Below are positions 17,223 to 25,179 of a DNA stretch of 64,000 nt, piece after piece (position 1 is the first letter of the stretch; each line of letters begins with the position of its first letter). The stretch is taken from positions 85,008 to 149,007 of the forward strand of contig WGOC01000003.1 of the NCBI GenBank assembly GCA_016124235.1. The letters are read 5' to 3'. The DNA is from a bacterium (lineage in GTDB: Bacteria > Verrucomicrobiota > Verrucomicrobiia > Limisphaerales > RI-55). A program made the translations under genes and the position numbers. The notes beneath the pieces are model-generated. The model was given only the letters and a program-made list of their open reading frames with translations, ran no database searches and had not been told where the DNA came from.

Positions 17223-17876
17223 ATGACGGAGACCACGACTAAAACGGCCATCTGGCTGGTGGAAGATAACGCGACCTACGCGCGCACGGTTGGGCGATTG
17301 ATCAACCAGCTGCCGGGGTTTTGCTGTCCAGAAAGCTTTGCCAGCTGTGAAGACGCGTTGGCCGCGCTCCGCAACGGCGCCAATATTCCCGGGATCATCC
17401 TGCTGGATGTCGGCCTTCCCGGAATGAGCGGCCTCGAAGGCATCCGGCATTTCAAGGTCGCGGTGCCGCAAACACTCATCATCATCCTCACCGTGTTTGA
17501 CGATCGGGAAAAGATCTTCAATGCCATCTGCGCCGGCGCATCCGGTTACCTATTGAAGACGGCGCCAGAAGAGAAAATTACCGAAGCCTTGCACGAGGTG
17601 TTGAGCGGCGGTGCTCCGATGACGGCGAGCATCGCACAAAAAGTGCTGGAACGGTTTTCGCAGTTGGAAACGCCGCGCGGGGAATATGGATTGACTACTC
17701 GTGAACGTGAGATTCTGGAACTGATGGTGAACGGGCTGATCAAAAAGGAGATCGCTGACCGATTGTCACTCAGCTATCACACGGTGGATACGCACCTGCG
17801 AAACATCTATGGCAAGCTGCAAGTACACAATCGTAGCGAGGCAGTCGGCAAGGCGCTGAAGGAACGGCTGCTCTGA
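17223..17876 (+). CDS. NarL/LuxR-family response regulator
   Basis: A 217-residue DNA-binding regulator, starting at ATG 17223 (a TTG at 17208 would add five residues). The receiver domain covers about residues 8-125 with the phosphoacceptor Asp62 in ILLDVGLPGMSG, the conserved Thr in IILTVFD and Lys in YLLKTAPEE. A GerE/LuxR helix-turn-helix covers about 150-215 with LTTREREILELM and IADRLSLSYHTVDTHLRNIY. It is the natural partner of the kinase just upstream. The two-gene secreted modules follow on the same strand, so it is a candidate regulator of them, which is inference. Confidence 0.93.
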   Translation: MTETTTKTAIWLVEDNATYARTVGRLINQLPGFCCPESFASCEDALAALRNGANIPGIILLDVGLPGMSGLEGIRHFKVAVPQTLIIILTVFDDREKIFNAICAGASGYLLKTAPEEKITEALHEVLSGGAPMTASIAQKVLERFSQLETPRGEYGLTTREREILELMVNGLIKKEIADRLSLSYHTVDTHLRNIYGKLQVHNRSEAVGKALKERLL

Positions 17877-17952
17877 CTCCTGCTGCGTGAGCAGTCGCGG
17901 AGTTTCGTAAAGCTTACTTAAGCTATCAAAAGTAGGAGCGTGAGCAATTGCA

Positions 17953-17979
17953 GCGGTTCTCCCGCGAACGCGTGATTGT
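17953..17979 (+). promoter_or_regulatory. Conserved upstream box, copy 1
   Basis: This 27-nt stretch (core CTCCCGCGAACGCGTGATTG) matches 23895-23921 at 25 of 27 positions, with the last 21 nt identical. It lies 193 nt before the first Calx-beta start and the other copy lies 195 nt before the second, while the sequence around both is otherwise different. The centre CGCGAACGCG is nearly palindromic. This suggests a regulator binding site or promoter element shared by the two modules; a dispersed repeat is the alternative. Confidence 0.5.
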
Positions 17980-18145
17980 CGGAAATCATGAGCCGGCAAT
18001 ACTGTCGCTTGATGTTAGGATTATTCAACGGCCGATCATTCTGGTCACTCGCAGCGGAATTGAAATGTTCCTGCGAGCGTCGTGGTGAAAGGAGCTTTTA
18101 CTCAAATCGATCAGCGCATCAGCAGGCATAAATCTTGGATTAATC

Positions 18146-18706
18146 ATGAAAACAAAACCTTGGACGATGATGATGGCGTTGCCGTTGGCGGTGATGCTGA
18201 AAGTGACGCCGATGCAGGCCCAACCGAGTGAGTTGGTGGAACTGAAGACGATCGTGGCGACGACCGGTGGGCCGACGCAGTTTACCTTTGCCGACCACGG
18301 CACTGGAGCGACCAGCTATATCGCCGAGTTCTCCCCGACAGTGGGAGCCAGCGCCAACTGGCAGACGGCCCCCGGAGCGGTGTTCACCGATCTGGGCAAC
18401 GGCCAGAAGCGGGTGTCCTTCGGCACGAGTGCACCGGGATTTTTCCGCGTTCGATGCGTGGGTGGGACGGCCGATCCGATCGTGGTGAACTTTCCGAACG
18501 CGACGTTGGAAATGAGCGAAGGGGAGACAAGCAATGCGACGGTGAATTTCAGCCGGCCGTATTACGGGACAATCCGGTATGCGATCGGGGGGACGGCCGG
18601 AGCGGGCGACTACCAAGGATTGACCGGAGAAGTGACGGTCAACGGGACCACGTCGGTGGTGATCCCGATCTCACTGACGGACAACAACACGATTGGGCAA
18701 TTGAAG
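18146..18706 (+). repeat. Direct repeat, copy 1 (5' part of Calx-beta gene)
   Basis: About 561 nt from the start codon match 24090-24650 with only scattered substitutions and no length difference (constant offset 5944). Similarity drops abruptly after CAATTGAAG and also immediately upstream of the ATG. The boundaries coincide with the gene start and with the middle of the Calx-beta domain. Confidence 0.85.
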
Positions 18707-19216
18707 CAGTTGGTTCTCACTCTTCAGTCCGGTTCTGGTGCGGTCCTCAATGCAGCCAACGAGAGCACGATTACCATTCTGGACAATGACGCGGAATGGA
18801 AAGGCACCTTCATTGACGCTGACGCATCGCTGGGATTTGTTCTGAAGATCAATAAAAACGGAGGCAATTACACTGCCTCATTGGTGAGTGATGGCGTTGG
18901 GTTGATTCCGGTCGGAGAATACGCTGCTTCGATTACTTACACGGCGAACAACTTCACCAGCACGACATCGGCGATCGGTATGGACACGGCAAACACGTTT
19001 CAGAATCTGCCCGCGCAAATGACGCTTGATCTGGCTGCTGCCAATGGCCAGTCGAATCAAAGTGTTTCGACAAATCAGATCAACGGCGTCGCTTCGTTGA
19101 TCGTTCAGTACCCGGGCAAATCATATCTCAACCGCACGAATGTGGGGACGTTTGTATTGTTCAAACCACCGGTGGACCCGTCCACGAACAAGGTGCAACT
19201 GGTCAACGTGCAATGA
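18146..19216 (+). CDS. Secreted Calx-beta domain protein, copy 1
   Basis: A 356-residue exported protein with signal peptide MKTKPWTMMMALPLAVMLKV...QAQ (cleavage near residue 26). Residues 27-110 form a small beta domain (TTGGPTQFTFADHGTGATSY through GFFRVRCVGG). A Calx-beta domain follows at about 112-215, with LEMSEGETSNATVNFSRP, GDYQGLTGEV and the closing TITILDNDAEW, a family known for Ca2+ binding. The C-terminal 140 residues are another beta-rich domain (WKGTFIDADASLGFVLKI...). Residues 1-187 are nearly identical to the second copy at 24090. It precedes the giant gene with coupled spacing and probably acts with it outside the cell. Confidence 0.8.
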   Translation: MKTKPWTMMMALPLAVMLKVTPMQAQPSELVELKTIVATTGGPTQFTFADHGTGATSYIAEFSPTVGASANWQTAPGAVFTDLGNGQKRVSFGTSAPGFFRVRCVGGTADPIVVNFPNATLEMSEGETSNATVNFSRPYYGTIRYAIGGTAGAGDYQGLTGEVTVNGTTSVVIPISLTDNNTIGQLKQLVLTLQSGSGAVLNAANESTITILDNDAEWKGTFIDADASLGFVLKINKNGGNYTASLVSDGVGLIPVGEYAASITYTANNFTSTTSAIGMDTANTFQNLPAQMTLDLAAANGQSNQSVSTNQINGVASLIVQYPGKSYLNRTNVGTFVLFKPPVDPSTNKVQLVNVQ

Positions 19217-19233
19217 TCAATCGGAGGAACGAC

Positions 19234-22200
19234 ATGAAGAGCTTTCATCAAATTTCGAATCAAGGTCTCGGGAGAAAATCGTTCGGAACGATTGCGCTGA
19301 TCATTGCGATGGTGATGCTGGTCACCCAGTCGTTGGTCGCGCAACCCTATCCGGCGGAGCTTATGAAGGAGCAAGCCGCATTGGACAACACGGCGCCCTA
19401 CGCGACCGATGCCGGACGGGCAGTTGCTATTGACGGTGAATTTGCGGCCGTGGCCGGCCGTAAACGAATGGATGGCTATAAATCGGTCAATGGGTCATGG
19501 GAATTTCAAGGCGGGGCGGATTTCAGTTGGCAGACGTATAATATGGCGTTGCAGAACGGAACCTTGGCGGTCGGGAATTATGTGGATTATGGCGCGGTTT
19601 ACATGTTTCAGGCGGGTGGTGATTCACAAAGTGCGTTGAACGGTTGGAACATGACTGACAACAGCACGGTCAGCGGTTCTACTTTTGGATACTTGTTTCC
19701 TTTCACACCGGAACAAAAGGCGCTCGCGACCAACAACGTTTGGACACTCACCGTGGTCTCCCGAATGATTGATGATTTCGGAGGAACGAAGTCCGGGTAT
19801 TTCGACTTCGCGGATGGCAACGACCGGAGGTTTCTGATTTTTTTTGATCTGGATGCCAACGGAGATTTGACAGTCGAGTTGACCGGTCTTGAAACGCTGA
19901 CCGTCACCACCAACGGCGCCGGTTGGGCGGCGTATCACACGCATCAGATCGTGTTCGATCCAACGACGCAGACCGCCGATTACTATTTCGACGGCACAAA
20001 AATGAATTCGGCCCCGTGGGTGCCCACGGCAATCACCGGCTTGAATGGTTTGCGATTCGGCAACGGTGCCAGTGGCGGCACGGGAAGCATGACCTTCAAC
20101 AAAGTCGAATTTAAGGTGAACGACGGTGATCAAGTGCTGGCTGAGTACGACGCCGGCACGGTGGGCAATCCGGCCACTGATCCGGATCCTGTCTCCCAAG
20201 GATGGACGGCCGGCGTTTCTGGCACAGGGATTTCGACCCATGCAGTGAGCGCGGATCTCACTTCGATCTGGCCGCTGACTGCCGTGGTGCGGTCACCGGA
20301 CGGTTATTTCGCCGCCGGATTTGGCGCTTCCGTGGCGATGAGCGGCGACACGATGGTCGTGGGCGAACCAAGCTCCGACGATGTCACGGGCAAAGCACTT
20401 GTTTTCACGCGAGCTGGCAACGAGTGGACTCTGCAGCAGGAGTTGATGGATCCAGCACCGCACTCGGGAAATAACTTTGGCAGCAGGATCGCAATTGACG
20501 GTGATACGGTCGTGGTTGGATCGTTGTATTACAAGAGCCTGGCCGATCCCACGTCGGGCGCCGCGGTCGTGTTTGTTCGCAGCGGTTCGACGTGGACACC
20601 CCAAGGCACGTTGATTCCGGCGGCGGTGTCCAGTCCGGCGCAATACGCGGGGGTCAATCAGGTGGCGTTGAGTGGCGATCTGGCGGTGGTGGGAACTCAA
20701 TATAGCACCAGCAATCCCAACGGGGCGGCGGTCGTTTTCCGGCGATCGGGGACCACGTGGTCGCGAGAGACGGCGTTGACTCCCGGTACCGATTACGAAC
20801 GCGTGTATCAGTACGCGACCTCGCTTGCAACGGACGGGAACGCAGTTTTCGTTGGTTTCAGTCAGACAGCGAACAACGGTAGCAGCTACGCCTCCTACAT
20901 GGCGTTCAGCAAGGACAGCGCCAGCGGATGGATACCGCTGAACCGCCATGACTACCAGGTCGATAACATTTACGAATCGGTGAACGGCCTCGATTTTGAC
21001 GGGACGAACCTGATTATGGGCATTTATGCCGCCGTCGTCGGCGATCCGCCACCGGTCCACATTTTGAAGCTCGACTATTCGGATGCCGGCGCGGTGGGCC
21101 AGTTTGTGAGCAAGTTGATCGACTATTCGGCGGCGAAGGCTTCGGGCACGTTTGACAAGGATCTCGCCGCCTTCCGCTACAAGGACCTCCTGTACGGAAG
21201 CGACAATCTGAAGATTCGATCCCGCGTCGAGTTGATGAACACATTGTACGGCGACGCCGAACGCGCGCGGGCCGCTTATGCAGAGTCAGAACTCGCCAAG
21301 GGATTAGTTCTCAGTCCAAACGACGCTGGTCTGCAGGATCTGATGCTGGATATCTATTACGACCGTGCCGTGGCGGAAACCGTGTTCAGCAAGGATTTGT
21401 TGGCGACGGCGGTGAAGGCTCATTTCGGCGGCTTGATCGGAATCAATCCACCGGTGAATGGCTTTGAGATCGATCAGGAGATCGCCCCCTACCAACAGGC
21501 GCTCAACAAACAGCGCGCGGTATTGGATGGCCTGCTCAGTTTGCTGGGCAACGATTTTGGTGCTCCAGGTGACCCGCCGTTGGGTTACGTCATGTTTCGC
21601 GATCGGGTCCCGCTCCGCGCGTTGATGAGCCCAAACTACACCAACGATCTTGGCGAACTGGTTCCGGTCTCCAGCAATCCCGTCTTGTTCGACGGTTACA
21701 AGGACGCGGTTCTGGCGTTTGATCAGCTGCGCGACTACGGCCAGACGGCTGCGACCGTGGGTCGGCTGTTGCTGGCTCGCGACAATCCGGCAAATGGCGG
21801 TCAGTCAAGCGATCGCGATCAAGTCCGGCAATTGATCGCTGGCACCGTGCAGTATCTTTATATCCACGGTCATTTGGTGAAGGACCTTTTCGCAACCTTA
21901 CCGCCTCCGGGTGATGCTTCCGGCCTGGCCGAGGCGATTGCCGGTTGGGAGGGCAGCCTCACCGATCTCGAAGGGCTTCAGCAAATTCTGGCGGGCGATT
22001 CCAACATCCTCGGTTTTGCGCCCGACTTCATGATGTACATTCAGAACTTCGGAACGCAGAGCACACCGGAGTTTCACTCGTACGACATTTTCCGCGAGCG
22101 GCTCGATCCTGGGAGTTCGTCTTCCGTACTGAAACTTGCGGTTGACGATTTACAATCGGCTCAGGATTCATACCTGTCATTCCAAGGATATGAGGACCAG

Positions 22201-23832
22201 CTCGCCAGCAACTTCGGTGTTTCCTCGATCACATACGAAGATCGTCTGCGGGACATCGTTGGAGTCTTCCCGGATGATTCCAAATACACGGACGACCCCA
22301 CCGCCAATCCTGGCAGCGAACTGGAGCAACAGTATCGCAGCATTCAGGCTGCGCGTTTGAAGATTCTCAAGAACCAGACGGAAATTCAAAATGTCTACCG
22401 TCAGGTGCGGATCGAACGCGAACGGGCGTCGGCGGCCGAGGAAATTTATGTTCGCTACGGCAACGAACGCGCCAGCATCGAAGAGCAACTCGGGGAGATC
22501 AACGCCGCGCAGGCGGGCGCCAATCAACTGGCGGACTATTTCAACCCGGAAAACCTGCTGAGCGGCGCCTCCATAGCGATTGCCTTGAACTTCGGTGTGC
22601 AGACGAGCACCGAACTCATGAAGGGACAATTGAATGTGCAGAAGGAACACCTTGCGGCGATGGAAAGTGCGGAGTTGGACGGCGTCGAGTCACAGGCAAC
22701 GATCAAAAATCTCATGTTGCAATTGAACACGCTGGCGGTCGATTCGATGGAGTCGGCTTTGTTGCTCACCCAGGAGGCCAACCGGCTTGCGGGACTTTAC
22801 CGGGAGAAGAAAGATCTCGAGCGCAAGCTGGCGGATCGCGATCAAAACCTGGCCAACCGCTTCTTTGCCGACCCGATTCACCGTGAGATTACGCAGACCA
22901 ACATGTTGAGGGCGGACATCTCCTTCGAGACCGCGCAGAAGTGGTTGTACTTCACGGTTCGCGCCCTCCAGTACAAGCACAACATTCCGTTCATCTTCGA
23001 TTACAACCAGCGCCACTACACGCCGAACACCATCTTCAAACTCCGCAACGCCCAGGAGCTCGAGGACTTCTACGTGGCGATGGACCAGTTCGATCAATTG
23101 AAGAACCTGGGCGATCCCGAACGACGCGACGCTTTTTCCGTGCGCGAGGATTTCTTCGGTTACGCGAAAACGAATCGCTTTGGTCAGGCGCTGCTTTATC
23201 CCGATCCGATCACCGGACAACAAGTCTCGGCGGTCGCCGCGTTCCGCAGCCGGCTGCATCAACTTCAGGATGCGCAGGGAGTGATCGTATTACCGTTCAG
23301 CACCGTGCGGCAAAAGCCGGGTGGGTTTTTCTTCCAGGGACCGAGTTACGACGTGAACGGCAACCCGATTCCGAACACCGGACGGTATCTCGACAAGATT
23401 CACTCGATCAGCATCCGGTTGCCTGGTCAGCACACGTTGGGACAATCGCAAATCTCGGGGAACCTCACCTACGGCGGAACGAGTTTCATCCGCAATCCAC
23501 AGGTTGGCACCGTTGATCCCGAGCGTCCTGATCAGATCATCAACGAGATGACGCCCTACAGCACGCGGGTCTGGTTCTTCGACACGACGGGCGGGCTGAA
23601 CCGTTGGAACTTCAAGGAAGCGTTGAAGATCAACGGCGTTCCGCTGGACGTCGTGCCGGACAATGGCTCTGTGCCCACCGCTGGTGAAATCGTTGAGTTC
23701 AAGGAACGGAGTGTGGCCGCGACCGGATGGGTGCTGGAAATTCCGACGATCTCCGTCGGTACATTGGTGTTGGACATCGATGAGTTGAACGATATCGAGA
23801 TTCATTTCTGGCATTACAGCGCGTCGCGTTGA
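19234..23832 (+). CDS. Giant secreted FG-GAP/LamG-like protein with coiled coils and TcA-like C-terminus, copy 1
   Basis: A 1,532-residue exported protein. I chose ATG 19234 (preceded by CGGAGGAA) over an ATG at 19213 inside the previous stop. The signal peptide ends after A36 (SLVA-QPYPAE). Seven FG-GAP-like blades are visible near residues 60-75, 104-114, 360-377, 414-429, 475-487, 530-541 and 585-596 (for example FGSRIAIDGDTVVVGS). A LamG-like jelly-roll insert (about 129-300) sits between blades 2 and 3. A long helical region follows (about 620-1256) with coiled coils at 1030-1104 and 1130-1210, separated by a hydrophobic SGASIAIALNFGV turn. The C-terminal beta region (1386-1532) ends in LNDIEIHFWHYSASR. 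The motif order in the last 500 residues recalls Tc-toxin A subunits. Function unknown. Confidence 0.75.
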   Translation: MKSFHQISNQGLGRKSFGTIALIIAMVMLVTQSLVAQPYPAELMKEQAALDNTAPYATDAGRAVAIDGEFAAVAGRKRMDGYKSVNGSWEFQGGADFSWQTYNMALQNGTLAVGNYVDYGAVYMFQAGGDSQSALNGWNMTDNSTVSGSTFGYLFPFTPEQKALATNNVWTLTVVSRMIDDFGGTKSGYFDFADGNDRRFLIFFDLDANGDLTVELTGLETLTVTTNGAGWAAYHTHQIVFDPTTQTADYYFDGTKMNSAPWVPTAITGLNGLRFGNGASGGTGSMTFNKVEFKVNDGDQVLAEYDAGTVGNPATDPDPVSQGWTAGVSGTGISTHAVSADLTSIWPLTAVVRSPDGYFAAGFGASVAMSGDTMVVGEPSSDDVTGKALVFTRAGNEWTLQQELMDPAPHSGNNFGSRIAIDGDTVVVGSLYYKSLADPTSGAAVVFVRSGSTWTPQGTLIPAAVSSPAQYAGVNQVALSGDLAVVGTQYSTSNPNGAAVVFRRSGTTWSRETALTPGTDYERVYQYATSLATDGNAVFVGFSQTANNGSSYASYMAFSKDSASGWIPLNRHDYQVDNIYESVNGLDFDGTNLIMGIYAAVVGDPPPVHILKLDYSDAGAVGQFVSKLIDYSAAKASGTFDKDLAAFRYKDLLYGSDNLKIRSRVELMNTLYGDAERARAAYAESELAKGLVLSPNDAGLQDLMLDIYYDRAVAETVFSKDLLATAVKAHFGGLIGINPPVNGFEIDQEIAPYQQALNKQRAVLDGLLSLLGNDFGAPGDPPLGYVMFRDRVPLRALMSPNYTNDLGELVPVSSNPVLFDGYKDAVLAFDQLRDYGQTAATVGRLLLARDNPANGGQSSDRDQVRQLIAGTVQYLYIHGHLVKDLFATLPPPGDASGLAEAIAGWEGSLTDLEGLQQILAGDSNILGFAPDFMMYIQNFGTQSTPEFHSYDIFRERLDPGSSSSVLKLAVDDLQSAQDSYLSFQGYEDQLASNFGVSSITYEDRLRDIVGVFPDDSKYTDDPTANPGSELEQQYRSIQAARLKILKNQTEIQNVYRQVRIERERASAAEEIYVRYGNERASIEEQLGEINAAQAGANQLADYFNPENLLSGASIAIALNFGVQTSTELMKGQLNVQKEHLAAMESAELDGVESQATIKNLMLQLNTLAVDSMESALLLTQEANRLAGLYREKKDLERKLADRDQNLANRFFADPIHREITQTNMLRADISFETAQKWLYFTVRALQYKHNIPFIFDYNQRHYTPNTIFKLRNAQELEDFYVAMDQFDQLKNLGDPERRDAFSVREDFFGYAKTNRFGQALLYPDPITGQQVSAVAAFRSRLHQLQDAQGVIVLPFSTVRQKPGGFFFQGPSYDVNGNPIPNTGRYLDKIHSISIRLPGQHTLGQSQISGNLTYGGTSFIRNPQVGTVDPERPDQIINEMTPYSTRVWFFDTTGGLNRWNFKEALKINGVPLDVVPDNGSVPTAGEIVEFKERSVAATGWVLEIPTISVGTLVLDIDELNDIEIHFWHYSASR

Positions 23833-23894
23833 TCTGCTCGGTTTCGGAGCAACGAGCGAGGACAAAGGCCGCTTCATAAAGACTTGTTTATCGT

Positions 23895-23921
23895 GCGGCG
23901 CTCCCGCGAACGCGTGATTGT
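23895..23921 (+). promoter_or_regulatory. Conserved upstream box, copy 2
   Basis: Near-copy (25 of 27) of 17953-17979, placed 195 nt before the second Calx-beta start. The rest of the 257-nt gap (23833-24089) differs from the gap in front of copy 1 and holds no other feature that I can support. Confidence 0.5.
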
Positions 23922-24089
23922 TTGATCGATTTTCGGGAGGTTACTCTCGTGTTCATGTCGAAGCTTTCACGTTGCGTTCCGACAATCCTGTACTCGGGGA
24001 AACGTACTCAAAAATCGCAAGTTCCTTCGCCTGAAACGACGTCCGTTCCCTAACCAGTATTTCAAATTACATCCGTACTAAATCCGATT

Positions 24090-24650
24090 ATGAAAACAAA
24101 ACCTTGGACGATGATGATGGCGTTGCCGTTGGCGGTGATGCTGAAAGTGACGCCGGTACAGGCCCAACCGAGTGAGTTGGTGGAACTGCAGACGATCGTG
24201 GCGACGACCGGCGGGCCGACGCAGTTTACCTTTGCCGACCACGGCACTGGAGCGACCAGCTACATCGCCGAGTTCTCCCCGACAGTGGGGACCGCGGCTA
24301 ACTGGCAGACGGCCACCGGAGCGGTGTTCACCGATCTGGGCAACGGCCAGAAGCGGGTGTCCTTCGGCACGAGTGCACCGGGATTCTTCCGGGTTCGATG
24401 CGTGGGTGGGACGGCTGATCCGATCGTGGTGAACTTTCCGAACGCGACGCTGGAAATGAGCGAAGGGGAGACAAGTAATGCGACGGTGAATTTCAGCCGG
24501 CCGTATTACGGGACAATCCGGTATACGATCGGGGGAACGGCGGGAGCGGGGGATTATCAGGGCCTGACGGGTGAGGTGATGGTCAACGGGACCACGTCGG
24601 TGGTGATCCCGATCTCGCTGACGGACAACAACACGATCGGGCAATTGAAG
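24090..24650 (+). repeat. Direct repeat, copy 2 (5' part of Calx-beta gene)
   Basis: Partner of 18146-18706. The high identity limited to this 561-nt tract, against a much more diverged 3' half and downstream gene, points to gene conversion or unequal selection after an older duplication. Confidence 0.85.
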
Positions 24651-25160
24651 ACGTTGACGCTGACGCTGGTTGGTGGAGGTGGTGCGTTGCCGGGGATTGG
24701 CAGCAGCACGACGGTAAACATCGACGAAAACGACGCCAAATGGCAGGGCAGCTTGGTGGTGGACGGAGCATCGCTGGGATTTGTTCTCAAGTTGACGAAA
24801 TCTGGAGGCAGCTACACGGCGAGCTTGATCGGCGACGGTACCGGATTTTTTCCGACGGTGGAAGTCCCGGCGACCGTCACGTTCACGGCGGACAATTTTA
24901 CGGCGACGGTCGCCAACATTGCGTTGCCAGCCGATTCCACTCTCTTGAATGAACCGATGAATCTGACGTTGCAATTGGAGGCTGCCAACGGCGTCACGGA
25001 CCAGAGCGTGAGTCCGACGTTGGTCAGCGGTGCGGGGAGTCTGCTCACTGAGATTCCCAGCCAGACTTCGCTCAACACCACGAAGACCGGAACATTCACT
25101 TTGATGCGCCCACCGGTCGCACCATCAACCGACCAGGTTGACCTCGTGACGCAACCTTAA
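24090..25160 (+). CDS. Secreted Calx-beta domain protein, copy 2
   Basis: A 356-residue paralogue of the protein at 18146, with the same signal peptide, N-terminal beta domain and Calx-beta domain. The first 187 residues are nearly identical to copy 1 (differences include Q for K near residue 33). From residue 188 the sequences diverge: NIDENDAKWQGSL replaces the ILDNDAEWKGTF of copy 1, and the C-terminal domain is only moderately similar (SLGFVLKL, AANG.T.QSVS, TGTFTLMRPPV). Both copies have equal length. It precedes the second giant gene by 19 nt, so each Calx-beta protein has its own giant partner. Confidence 0.8.
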   Translation: MKTKPWTMMMALPLAVMLKVTPVQAQPSELVELQTIVATTGGPTQFTFADHGTGATSYIAEFSPTVGTAANWQTATGAVFTDLGNGQKRVSFGTSAPGFFRVRCVGGTADPIVVNFPNATLEMSEGETSNATVNFSRPYYGTIRYTIGGTAGAGDYQGLTGEVMVNGTTSVVIPISLTDNNTIGQLKTLTLTLVGGGGALPGIGSSTTVNIDENDAKWQGSLVVDGASLGFVLKLTKSGGSYTASLIGDGTGFFPTVEVPATVTFTADNFTATVANIALPADSTLLNEPMNLTLQLEAANGVTDQSVSPTLVSGAGSLLTEIPSQTSLNTTKTGTFTLMRPPVAPSTDQVDLVTQP

Positions 25161-25179
25161 CGAAGGAGTGACCCGAACC

